Positions 1 to 7,276 of a stretch of 13,718 nucleotides of DNA are shown in pieces; the stretch's first letter is position 1; every line of letters starts with the position of its first letter. The stretch is from Caryophanales bacterium UBA1231 (lineage in GTDB: Bacteria; Bacillota_I; Bacilli_A; ML615J-28; CAG-313). The position numbers and the translations under genes were made by a program. The notes below the pieces were generated by a model that was not told where the DNA came from, did not search any database, and saw only the letters and a program-made list of their open reading frames with translations. Location of the stretch: assembly GCA_002309035.1 (NCBI GenBank), contig DBWT01000049.1:1-13718 (forward strand), read 5' to 3'.

Positions 1-100
1 ATTATATATGTTTTCACCTTAGATATCATAAATCTATATTTTTTTAGTAGAATATATAATTTATTTTATCAATTATCACGTTTATAGCAAACAATTACAT

Positions 101-132
101 AAAAAAATGCAAACGTTTTATATTCGTCTGCA
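101..132 (-). terminator. Rho-independent terminator after rsmI
   Basis: On the minus strand the arms TGCAGACG (132-125) and CGTTTGCA (115-108) form an 8-bp stem with one G-U pair around a 9-nt loop, followed at once by seven T residues (107-101). It lies 15 nt past the rsmI stop and is read in the same direction, so it most likely ends the thiN-to-rsmI operon. The wobble pair works only on the minus strand, which supports that orientation. Confidence 0.85.
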
Positions 133-147
133 GTTTTCTTTTTTATA

Positions 148-1002
148 TTATTTTTTTATGGCATCATAAACGGATTTTTTTGGAATGTTTCGGTCTAATG
201 AAACTTGTTTCATGGCTTCTTTATAATCCATTCCTTGATTTATGTAATATTGATAATGTTCTTCAATTGTTAATTCATTGAGTGATAGTTGTTGTTCTGT
301 TTTTTCTTCTTTGTTTCCTTCCATAATAATAACCATTTCGCCCTTTAAGTTTTCTGCTTCGCTTAAGATTTCACCAGGTGTTCCGCTGATAAACTCTTCA
401 TGGAGTTTTGTTAGTTCTCTAGCTAAAACAATTTGACGATTTGGATACAATTCATTAATGATTGTGAGTGTATCTATTAATTTATGAGGTGCTTCATAAA
501 GAATAATTGTTGAATCAATTGTTTGTAGTTTTTTTAATTCTTCTTTCTTTTTGGTTGCTTTATGATTTAAAAAACCAACAAATAAAAACTTGGATGCATC
601 TATTCCTGATGCTATTAAAGCTGTTAAGGCTGCGTTTGCTCCTGGGATTGGTACAACATCAACAGCTTTTTCAATTGCTGTTTTCACAACTAAAGATCCT
701 GGATCAGAGATAATTGGAAGACCTGCATCAGAAATAATGGCAACATTTTGACCATTAAGTGCTTTTTCAACAATTTCTGAGGCTATTTCTTTTTCATTGA
801 AAAGGTGAACTGATTTTAATGGTTTTTTAATATCATAATGATTTAAAAGTTTAAGTGATGTTCTTGTATCTTCACAATAAATAATGTCAACTGAATTTAA
901 TGTTTCAATAGCACGATATGTAATATCTTTTAAATTACCTATTGGGGTTGCTACTAAATATATTTTAGCATTATTGTTTTTGAAACTCGTTTGTCTTTTC
1001 AT
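148..1002 (-). CDS. rsmI: 16S rRNA (cytidine1402-2'-O)-methyltransferase RsmI
   Basis: RsmI uses S-adenosylmethionine to methylate the 2'-O of C1402 in 16S rRNA, in the decoding centre of the small ribosomal subunit. The 284-residue protein has the family signatures in order: VATPIGNL (17-24), EDTR (44-47), SDAGLPIISDPG (91-102) and PGANAA (120-125), within a tetrapyrrole-methylase-type fold. Its length is normal for the family. I chose the ATG at 1002 rather than the in-frame GTG at 1011 because the Shine-Dalgarno sequence AAAGGTGAT (1015-1007) covers that GTG and is well spaced from the ATG. The start lies inside the 3' end of the upstream methyltransferase gene (32-nt overlap), so translation is probably coupled. 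It is the last gene of its operon. Bacillus also has this gene (yabC/rsmI) at the end of the tmk-holB region. Confidence 0.95.
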   Translation of the reverse strand: MKRQTSFKNNNAKIYLVATPIGNLKDITYRAIETLNSVDIIYCEDTRTSLKLLNHYDIKKPLKSVHLFNEKEIASEIVEKALNGQNVAIISDAGLPIISDPGSLVVKTAIEKAVDVVPIPGANAALTALIASGIDASKFLFVGFLNHKATKKKEELKKLQTIDSTIILYEAPHKLIDTLTIINELYPNRQIVLARELTKLHEEFISGTPGEILSEAENLKGEMVIIMEGNKEEKTEQQLSLNELTIEEHYQYYINQGMDYKEAMKQVSLDRNIPKKSVYDAIKK

Positions 1003-1744
1003 TATTATCACCTTTAAATCTAAAGATTTTTAATATTTCAATTCGATATTCACCATTTTCTTTATGAATATATAATGGTTTTTCGATTTTTAAACCACCT
1101 AAGCGTTTAGACTTTAGACCTTCGATTAAAATGAGATAAGCATCTTTTGATGATTTTTTTGGATAAATGAATTGTAATCTTTTAGGTTCAATTCCATATT
1201 TTCTAAATGCTTCAATTACATCAACCATTCTTTCTGCACGATGAACTAAGTAAAACTTTCCATTGTCTTTTAAGAGTTTTCTAACTGAATCTAATAATTC
1301 ATCAAGTGTAAGTGTGGTTTCATGTCTTGCGTTTGTTAAATAATCATTTTTATTAAAATTAGAATGTTCTTCTACTTTAAAATAAGGTGGATTTGAAACA
1401 ATCACATCAAATTGAGATACACCTACTACTTTATAATAAGTTCTAACATCTTGATTAACTATTGTGATTTGCTTTTCTAAATGATTTAGTTCAACACTTC
1501 TTCTTGATAAATCAGCAAGTTCTTCTTGTATTTCAATACCTGTTATATGATTCTTTGTTTTGATTGATAAAAAGAGTGGAATAAAAGCATTACCACAACC
1601 AATATCTAAGATTTCTTTATCTTTTGGTGAAAGATTAGTAAAATTAGCTAGTAAAGTTGAATCAAGTGAGAAATTAAATTTCTCACTATCTTGTATTACT
1701 TTTAGACCATCATATCCTAAGATATCATTGATAACTTCTGCCAT
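971..1744 (-). CDS. TrmN6-like tRNA (adenine-N6)-methyltransferase (YabB family)
   Basis: This is a class I SAM-dependent methyltransferase of the TrmN6/YfiC/YabB family. Characterised members methylate N6 of adenine 37 in tRNA-Val. The 257-residue protein opens with the typical FNFSLDSTLLANF segment (about 23-35), followed by the SAM-binding motif DIGCGNAFIP (47-56) and the N6-adenine catalytic motif NPPY (118-121). The start codon comes one nucleotide after the TAG stop of ricT, so translation is likely coupled. Its 3' end overlaps rsmI by 32 nt. In Bacillus subtilis the equivalent yabB also sits between the ricT region and rsmI. The family assignment is firm; the exact tRNA target is inferred from homologues. 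Confidence 0.88.
   Translation of the reverse strand: MAEVINDILGYDGLKVIQDSEKFNFSLDSTLLANFTNLSPKDKEILDIGCGNAFIPLFLSIKTKNHITGIEIQEELADLSRRSVELNHLEKQITIVNQDVRTYYKVVGVSQFDVIVSNPPYFKVEEHSNFNKNDYLTNARHETTLTLDELLDSVRKLLKDNGKFYLVHRAERMVDVIEAFRKYGIEPKRLQFIYPKKSSKDAYLILIEGLKSKRLGGLKIEKPLYIHKENGEYRIEILKIFRFKGDNNEKTNEFQKQ
1007..1015 (-). promoter_or_regulatory. Shine-Dalgarno site that fixes the rsmI start
   Basis: The minus-strand sequence AAAGGTGAT matches the 3' part of the consensus complementary to the 16S rRNA tail. It overlaps a possible GTG start at 1011-1009, so only the ATG at 1002-1000 can be served by it. Confidence 0.75.
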
Positions 1745-1745
1745 A

Positions 1746-2561
1746 CTATTTCCGTTTTATTACTTCGACTTCCGAAGCATAATGTGATACTGGCATTGAA
1801 TCAGGATCTTCTTGCGTTCTGATGATTTGTTTAATATAGTCTACAGCAACCACTTTGCATGATTCACAAGTTGGCGTTTTAACAATAGAACCAACTGGTG
1901 GAACAATTTCTTTTAATTCTTGGTATAGTTCATTTTCATATGCGATGCAGCACATTAGTTTTCCACATGCACCACTGATTTTTGTGACATTTAAACTTAA
2001 TGATTGGTCTTTTGCCATCTTCATTGTTACTGTATCAAATGTTTGAAGAAAGTTTCTACAGCATAACTCTCTACCACATGGCCCTAAACCACCGATGAGT
2101 CTTGCACCTTCCCTTGGACCAATCTGTCTTAGTTCTACTCTTACTTTAAATTGAGGAGTTAATCTTTTTAATAAATCTCTAAAATCAACACGATCTTCAG
2201 CAGTATAGAAGAAAACAATTTTTGATTTATCAAATGTGTATTCTGCTGATAGTGGTTTCATATCTAAGTTAAGTTTTCTTACTTCAGTTTTAAATACTTG
2301 AAATGCACTTTCAGCTTCTTTCATATTTTCTTCATTTCTTAAGTATTCTTCTTGTGTTGCTTTTTTTAAAATTGGTTTAATTTCTGTTTCAAATGATGTT
2401 TCTTCAATTTCACGATTGGGAATAACTACTTGACCTAATTCTTTTCCTCTAACTGTTTCGACAATAACATAATCGTTTTGTTCGAATTTGACATTGAGAG
2501 GATTGAAATAATAGATGCGTCCCATACCTTTAAATTGAACACCAATTACTTCGATCATCAT
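1746..2561 (-). CDS. ricT: PSP1-domain protein RicT (YaaT)
   Basis: This 271-residue PSP1-domain protein matches B. subtilis RicT (YaaT). With RicA and RicF, RicT forms an iron-sulphur complex that promotes RNase Y-dependent mRNA processing. The cysteine clusters are conserved: CGRELCC (162-168), CGKLMCC (199-205) and CESC (232-235), eight cysteines in all and fitting Fe-S ligation. The preceding sequence AAGGAG sits 6 nt before the ATG at 2561; a second ATG follows directly at 2558. The gene starts 1 nt after the holB stop. RicA and RicF are not encoded here. Family identity is clear from the cysteine pattern and from the position after holB, which is the Bacillus arrangement. Confidence 0.93.
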   Translation of the reverse strand: MMIEVIGVQFKGMGRIYYFNPLNVKFEQNDYVIVETVRGKELGQVVIPNREIEETSFETEIKPILKKATQEEYLRNEENMKEAESAFQVFKTEVRKLNLDMKPLSAEYTFDKSKIVFFYTAEDRVDFRDLLKRLTPQFKVRVELRQIGPREGARLIGGLGPCGRELCCRNFLQTFDTVTMKMAKDQSLSLNVTKISGACGKLMCCIAYENELYQELKEIVPPVGSIVKTPTCESCKVVAVDYIKQIIRTQEDPDSMPVSHYASEVEVIKRK

Positions 2562-2562
2562 T

Positions 2563-3510
2563 TTATGCTCCTTGTAACTTAATACATAGATTAGTAAAAA
2601 CTAACTCAGGGCTTACATTACCATTGATTTTTTCAATTGCTTGATTGATTATTTCAATATTTTTAATTAATGTTTTGATATTTAAGTTATCTTTATTGAT
2701 TTTATTAATATATGTATTGAAGTGAATTTGTTCATTGTTAAGATATTTGATTAATTCTTTTTCCAAAATTATTAAAGATGCCATAAAGGTATATATATTT
2801 TCTTTAGATGAAAGAATGTTTTTGTTAAATAAATAATTAATATATAAATCTTTGTTTAATGCTAAATCATTGTATGTTCTAAATATATATTCATATAGTT
2901 GTGTGTTATTAAAATAATGTTCTTTTGCTTCATCAAATGAATCAAATAATTCACTTAGTAAATATGAAGCATCTTCACCAATATTTGATGATTCTAATAA
3001 ATCTTTGATTTGTGTTTTATTGATTGGTCTAAAACGAATGATTTGGCAACGTGATGCGATAGTTTCAAGTAATAAATTAGTATTAGGAGTGATTAAAATA
3101 AAATAGTTATCACTAGATGGTTCTTCTAATGTTTTTAAAAGCGTATTAGCTGATGCTCTATTCATAAGATGAGCATCTTTGATGATATATATTCTATTCT
3201 TACCAGTGATAGATGTCATATGATCTTCATGAATTAAAGAGTTAATTTGATCTTTTCTAATAGAATCACTAATTGGTTCTACTAAAAAGATATTTGAATG
3301 AACATGATTGATGACATTACGACAGTTATCACAAACTCCACATGGTTTATTGTCGCTTGTGCAAAGCATCTTTTCAGCAAAATAGTATGCTGCATCGAGT
3401 GTACCACTGCCATTCGTGCCTTCAAATATATATGCATGGGCTAAATGATTTAATTCAAATGCTTTGTTGATAATATCAATTGCTTCTTTTTGATAAGTTA
3501 GAATATCCAT
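2563..3510 (-). CDS. holB: DNA polymerase III delta' subunit
   Basis: This is the clamp-loader delta' subunit, which works with the DnaX and delta subunits to load the beta sliding clamp during replication. The 315-residue protein has a degenerate P-loop region (GTNGSGT, 31-37, with no lysine), a four-cysteine zinc module (C50, C57, C60, C63), LLKTLEEP (124-131) and the SRC motif (153-155) that supplies the arginine finger in trans. Loss of the P-loop lysine fits delta', which does not itself hydrolyse ATP, and separates it from DnaX. Its ATG overlaps the tmk TAA stop (TAATG), and AGAGG upstream serves as the ribosome-binding site. The tmk-holB-ricT neighbourhood matches Bacillus. The C-terminal third is Asn/Ile/Lys-rich and poorly conserved, as is usual for this subunit. 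Confidence 0.92.
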   Translation of the reverse strand: MDILTYQKEAIDIINKAFELNHLAHAYIFEGTNGSGTLDAAYYFAEKMLCTSDNKPCGVCDNCRNVINHVHSNIFLVEPISDSIRKDQINSLIHEDHMTSITGKNRIYIIKDAHLMNRASANTLLKTLEEPSSDNYFILITPNTNLLLETIASRCQIIRFRPINKTQIKDLLESSNIGEDASYLLSELFDSFDEAKEHYFNNTQLYEYIFRTYNDLALNKDLYINYLFNKNILSSKENIYTFMASLIILEKELIKYLNNEQIHFNTYINKINKDNLNIKTLIKNIEIINQAIEKINGNVSPELVFTNLCIKLQGA

Positions 3511-4142
3511 TAGTTACCTCTTTCTTTAATAAATTTAGTGACTAAATTGATAACGTCTTGACATTCATCATGAATGTTTTGATTTCCATCAACAATGACA
3601 ACACGATCACTAAATCTCTTAGCTAAATTAAGGTAAGCATCATAAACCATTTGATGGAATTCCAATTTTTCAAGTTCCATTCGATCTAATTCTTTTTGAT
3701 GTTTTTTTCTAGCAAGACCTAATGTTGGTTCACAAAGTAAATAAATAGTTAAATCAGGCATAAAACCAAGGGTTGCGAAAAGATTCATGTTTAATACTTC
3801 ATCAACACCAATGCCCCTTGCTACACCTTGATATGTAAGTGATGAATCAATAAAACGATCACAAATAACAATTTTACCTTGTTCAATGGCTGGTATGACA
3901 GTATCCACTAGATGTTCTCTTCTTGATGCGGCATAAAGAAGGGCTTCTGTTCTTTTGTCCATTCCTACATTATCCACATCTAAAATAACATCTCTGATTT
4001 TTTCAGCGATTCTACTACCACCTGGTTCTCTTGAATATATTACATCAATATTTAATTTATCTAATGCTTCTTTTAAGGCATTAATAACAGTTGATTTTCC
4101 ACTACCATCATTGCCTTCAATTGTGATAAATAAACCTTTCAT
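3510..4142 (-). CDS. tmk: Thymidylate kinase
   Basis: Thymidylate kinase phosphorylates dTMP to dTDP with ATP, an essential cytoplasmic step towards dTTP. The 210-residue protein has the P-loop GNDGSGKS (10-17), the substrate-binding REPGG (38-42), DRFIDSSLTYQG (95-106) and a basic lid segment starting at RKKHQKELDR. The P-loop lacks the extra arginine of eukaryotic-type enzymes while the lid carries arginines, which fits the bacterial type. AAGGGG lies 8 nt before the ATG. The stop overlaps the holB start by one base, coupling dTTP supply and clamp-loader genes as in Bacillus. The darA (yaaQ) and yaaR genes found between tmk and holB in Bacillus are missing here. Confidence 0.96.
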   Translation of the reverse strand: MKGLFITIEGNDGSGKSTVINALKEALDKLNIDVIYSREPGGSRIAEKIRDVILDVDNVGMDKRTEALLYAASRREHLVDTVIPAIEQGKIVICDRFIDSSLTYQGVARGIGVDEVLNMNLFATLGFMPDLTIYLLCEPTLGLARKKHQKELDRMELEKLEFHQMVYDAYLNLAKRFSDRVVIVDGNQNIHDECQDVINLVTKFIKERGN

Positions 4143-4155
4143 ATGATACCCCTTA

Positions 4156-4749
4156 TTATTTAAATCTTGTCATTATTAGAACAGTTCCGCTTAATACTTT
4201 TATATATGCGTTCTGTCCTAATGCTTCATTGTCAATTCCTAATGGAAATTTATTAGTAATTGTTTGATTCTCAATGTTGTATTTTAAACCTTGAATTGTT
4301 ATTTTAGCTTCATCTGTTAAAGCAAAAATTGAAATAACGCCTGTTTCTTTGAAACGATATATCGCATTTACTAAAACAAAACAAACTAATTCTTTATCGA
4401 TTAATTTAATATTTAAATCTTGATACTTATGAAGCAATTGAATGTTTGCGAGGGAGTGTTCAAATCTTTTACCTAAAGCGCCCAAAATCACGAAGTCGCG
4501 ATAACCTCTGCTTTTGGCTTCACTAATAGCTAAGTCTAAATCAGTGTTGTCTTTAACAATAGGATAAATAATAGTTGGAATATTGGTGTTAAATGAACTA
4601 ATGGAATCTAAATCACCAATTATTAAATCAATCATATTCTTATCTTCAATATAATTGTAACCCCCGTCAACGGCAATCAATAAATCGCCAGGTTCTTTAA
4701 TTATTGGTTCATTATGATATTCACCGTTCGCAATCAAAATGCATTTCAT
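4156..4749 (-). CDS. thiN: Thiamine pyrophosphokinase
   Basis: This enzyme transfers pyrophosphate from ATP to thiamine, giving the cofactor thiamine diphosphate. The 197-residue protein shows the full ThiN pattern: VDGG (27-30), IIGDLDS (43-49), KDNTDLDLA (66-74) and GALGKRFEHSLAN (90-102). The aspartates and the RFEH segment form the metal, ATP and thiamine sites in the family. It is the first gene after a strong promoter, and tmk follows after 13 nt. The leader between the predicted transcription start (about 4763) and the ATG is only about 14 nt, so there is no room for a TPP riboswitch. In Bacillus thiN lies elsewhere, next to ribosome-assembly genes, so heading the tmk-holB operon is a local arrangement. 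Confidence 0.94.
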   Translation of the reverse strand: MKCILIANGEYHNEPIIKEPGDLLIAVDGGYNYIEDKNMIDLIIGDLDSISSFNTNIPTIIYPIVKDNTDLDLAISEAKSRGYRDFVILGALGKRFEHSLANIQLLHKYQDLNIKLIDKELVCFVLVNAIYRFKETGVISIFALTDEAKITIQGLKYNIENQTITNKFPLGIDNEALGQNAYIKVLSGTVLIMTRFK

Positions 4750-4769
4750 ATGTTTTTCCTCTTTATGTA

Positions 4770-4798
4770 ATTATACCATTTTTTGTCAATGTTCTCAA
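4770..4798 (-). promoter_or_regulatory. Sigma-A-type promoter of the thiN-tmk-holB-ricT-trmN6-rsmI operon
   Basis: On the minus strand a -35 box TTGAGA (4798-4793) is followed after 17 nt by a perfect -10 box TATAAT (4775-4770) preceded by TGG, an extended -10. The predicted transcription start is near 4763, just ahead of the ribosome-binding site AAAGAGG (4764-4758), giving a very short leader. A TTGACA at 4789-4784 is only 8 nt from the -10 and is not the functional -35. Confidence 0.85.
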
Positions 4799-4800
4799 AC

Positions 4801-4831
4801 AAAAAGACTATAGAGTAAATCTCTATAGTCT
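4801..4831 (-). terminator. Rho-independent terminator after the amidase lipoprotein gene
   Basis: Perfect 11-bp inverted repeat: AGACTATAGAG (4805-4815) and CTCTATAGTCT (4821-4831) around a 5-nt loop. On the minus strand the stem is followed by TTTT and a T-rich stretch. It lies 38 nt past the stop of the amidase gene and just upstream of the thiN promoter, so it separates the two operons. Confidence 0.9.
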
Positions 4832-4869
4832 TATTTAAACAAAAAACATGTTAAATTAATGTTTTATCA

Positions 4870-6549
4870 TTATTCATCAAAAAGAATATATTTATGACCA
4901 TTGACAGTTACACTGATTTCAACATTTTCAGAATCTTCAATATGATAAACATCTTGAATAGCTGTTTCTTCTAAACCAGATACTTCAAATTGAATATCAA
5001 GATTACTTAGTATTGTTTGAGATATATATTCCCTTTCAATTAATGTTAGATATTCATACCATCTTTTTTCATGAATTAATGTTTGTGGACAAATCTTAGG
5101 TGCGTAGAAGTCATGGTGACGACGCATATTGATCATACCTAAATTATATTCAATTAAAAGTGATGCCATTAATCTCGCATTGTTTCTAATTGATAGTTCA
5201 AAATTGCTGTCGCTATTAATGCACATTTCAATACCAATGCCATTGACATTGCCGCCACCTTCTTTGTGACCGTCAGCCGCATGCCAAAGTGGAACTTTTG
5301 TATCATAACTTTGCCATATTGAATGATCGTCTACTGTGAAATGCCAAGAACATTTATCATTATAGGCATTACCATATGCTTTATCCCATTGTGCGTCAGC
5401 AAAGAATTTAGCATCTCTTCCCGCATATGATACACCAGTTTCATGAACAACAATCCAAACAACATTGTATTCATTTGGAACAGTATAGCCTTCATAGAAA
5501 AGTGCATCAAGTTTAGCTTGTGAAATTGGTTGATGAGTTTTATATGTAAATAAATGTTCAGTACAAGTATCAATGTCAACTATTTTTTCTGAAATGTTTG
5601 GAAGATGACCATTGTATAATACAACATAGTCTTCCATTTCATTAATCATTGTTTCATAGAATGTTTTTACATATATTTCATCTGTAATTTCATCAGGTCT
5701 TTTTGGAAGATTAATTTCATATTGAAGTAATTGATAAATTGTTGAACCAAAAACTACTTCAACCAAAAGGTGTGTTGTTTCTGCTTCTTTTGGTAGATGA
5801 ATTGTTTTATAATCATAAATTACTGTTGGATCATCACAAAGCCAACGGAATCTACCACCAAAATTAGGAAGTTCTGTTGGAAGGATAGTGCCTTCAACAA
5901 AAGTAGTGTTTTCAAAGAAATCATCAAAATAAGCTAATGTTCTTGAATATCTTTCATTATAATCGATACCCATTGACATAACTTTAAAGTCTTTTGTCTT
6001 TTCTTGACCATCTTTTGAGACTGTGCATGTAATAATGACTTCTTCATCAAATTCATGATCAATTCTTTTACCTTCATTATTGATGAATTCAGGGCGGTTA
6101 GATATATATGTAATTTTTAATTCTTTATCTAAATAATACTGTTTTTGAAGATTTAAGTTTTTAACTAAATCATTAGTACTAATATATGAAGAAACATAAT
6201 CTAAGGCTTTATCAAATAATAAATCTAAATCTTGTTTGATTGTGATAGTTTTTTCAAAATGATATTTATCAATATCAACCAATAGTTTTAATTGACGATC
6301 AACTTCTGATTTTGTCACAATTCTTAGATTTTCTAAAATGCTAGGTTTATCAAATGAATAAGTTATTTTATCATTTTCATTTAATACGATGACTTCATTA
6401 TATAAATATTCATCTTTAACATCTTTGATGAATTCATTATATTGTTGTTGTGCTTCTTCTTCTGACATTTGTGTATCTTCTTGATTACCACAGGAAAATA
6501 AGAAGAATACAAACATTAAGATTGTCAATAATTTAATAATTCTTTTCAT
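4870..6549 (-). CDS. Lipoprotein with N-acetylmuramoyl-L-alanine amidase (Amidase_2) domain
   Basis: Predicted surface lipoprotein that would cleave the amide bond between N-acetylmuramic acid and L-alanine in peptidoglycan. The 559-residue form starts MKRIIKLL, with a hydrophobic signal and the lipobox LFSC, giving lipid-modified Cys20. Residues about 45-285 contain three Ig-like beta modules, recognised by spaced ITYSFDKP (62-69), ITYISNRP (146-153) and FRWLCDDP (234-241) starts, separated by helical stretches; this is my inference. The catalytic domain spans about 355-510. Expected zinc ligands of the T7 lysozyme/AmiD type are H369 (VVHETG), H478 or H479 (RRHHD) and C487 (KICP); H403 and E441 are also typical. 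A longer frame begins at 6633 inside truA, but the signal peptide begins at the ATG at 6549, one base after the truA stop. It is the last gene of the ecf operon. Confidence 0.85.
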   Translation of the reverse strand: MKRIIKLLTILMFVFFLFSCGNQEDTQMSEEEAQQQYNEFIKDVKDEYLYNEVIVLNENDKITYSFDKPSILENLRIVTKSEVDRQLKLLVDIDKYHFEKTITIKQDLDLLFDKALDYVSSYISTNDLVKNLNLQKQYYLDKELKITYISNRPEFINNEGKRIDHEFDEEVIITCTVSKDGQEKTKDFKVMSMGIDYNERYSRTLAYFDDFFENTTFVEGTILPTELPNFGGRFRWLCDDPTVIYDYKTIHLPKEAETTHLLVEVVFGSTIYQLLQYEINLPKRPDEITDEIYVKTFYETMINEMEDYVVLYNGHLPNISEKIVDIDTCTEHLFTYKTHQPISQAKLDALFYEGYTVPNEYNVVWIVVHETGVSYAGRDAKFFADAQWDKAYGNAYNDKCSWHFTVDDHSIWQSYDTKVPLWHAADGHKEGGGNVNGIGIEMCINSDSNFELSIRNNARLMASLLIEYNLGMINMRRHHDFYAPKICPQTLIHEKRWYEYLTLIEREYISQTILSNLDIQFEVSGLEETAIQDVYHIEDSENVEISVTVNGHKYILFDE

Positions 6550-6550
6550 T

Positions 6551-7276
6551 TTAGTAATATACTTTCCATAAATAAAGTCCTTCAGCAGGGGCTTTATATG
6601 GACATGTACTCCTTTCCTTTTTTTCCATCGCATATTTTATATGTTCACTATCGTATTTACCTTCACCAACGCGCATTAATACTTCAACAATGATTCTCAC
6701 CATATTGTGTAAGAAACCATTACCAACAATGATGAATTCTAAAATACCATCTTTTTCAATTAAATCAAAAGACTCAATTGTTCTTACTGGATTCTTATCT
6801 TTAACACCTTTAGAAAAAGATGTGAAATCATGAGTACCAATAAAATATTTCATTCCGTCTTTAATTTTATCAATATTAATTCTATTGTGATGGAAATATA
6901 TATATTTAGACATAAATGGTGAATATTCATTAAGTGAAACAAAATAGTGGTATTCTTTTTTTACAGCGCTAATTCTTGCGTGAAAGCTTTGATCAACTAT
7001 TTCAACATCTTTGATATATATATGTGGATAAACTCTTTTATTTAATATTTTCTTTAAGTTTTTAGGGGGAATATTAACGGAAGTATCAAAATGTGCTACT
7101 TGCCCTTTCGCATGCACTAATGCATCAGTTCTTCCAGCACCATGTATTATAATATCTTCTTTTAAAATAAGTTTTAATGCTTCTTCTAAAGTTGATTGGA
7201 CAGTTACTAATTTTGATTGGCGTTGAAAACCATGAAAATTAGAGCCATCATATTCCATTGTTAGTTTATATCTCAT
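6551..7276 (-). CDS. truA: tRNA pseudouridine(38-40) synthase TruA
   Basis: TruA isomerises uridines 38-40 in the anticodon arm of many tRNAs. The 241-residue protein has the N-terminal YDGSNFHGFQRQ segment (9-20), the catalytic motif GRTDALVHAKGQV (48-60) with the nucleophile D51, and a C-terminal FLHNMVRIIV segment typical of the family. One oddity is that the usual GRTDAGVHA reads GRTDALVHA here, with leucine replacing glycine two residues after the catalytic aspartate. The ATG overlaps the ecfT stop (TAATG), and AAGGG upstream is its ribosome-binding site. truA following ecfT is the standard Bacillota order; rplM-rpsI, which often follow, are replaced by the amidase lipoprotein gene. Confidence 0.95.
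   Translation of the reverse strand: MRYKLTMEYDGSNFHGFQRQSKLVTVQSTLEEALKLILKEDIIIHGAGRTDALVHAKGQVAHFDTSVNIPPKNLKKILNKRVYPHIYIKDVEIVDQSFHARISAVKKEYHYFVSLNEYSPFMSKYIYFHHNRINIDKIKDGMKYFIGTHDFTSFSKGVKDKNPVRTIESFDLIEKDGILEFIIVGNGFLHNMVRIIVEVLMRVGEGKYDSEHIKYAMEKKERSTCPYKAPAEGLYLWKVYY

Noticed and set aside
1..29. Start of another minus-strand gene at the left edge (ATG at 29-27, frame open to base 1)
   Set aside because: Only nine whole codons are visible, with no ribosome-binding site and no convincing promoter between the rsmI terminator and this ATG.
4750..4769. TPP riboswitch ahead of thiN
   Set aside because: The predicted leader is about 14 nt and the whole intergenic gap is 120 nt, filled by a terminator and promoter. 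No thi-box sequence is seen.
4784..4789. Perfect TTGACA (minus strand) upstream of thiN as a -35 box
   Set aside because: It is only 8 nt from the TATAAT box. TTGAGA at 4798-4793 has the correct 17-nt spacing.
6550..6633. N-terminal extension of the amidase lipoprotein beginning at 6633
   Set aside because: It lies inside truA in another frame and would bury the signal peptide and lipobox. The ATG at 6549 gives a proper lipoprotein.
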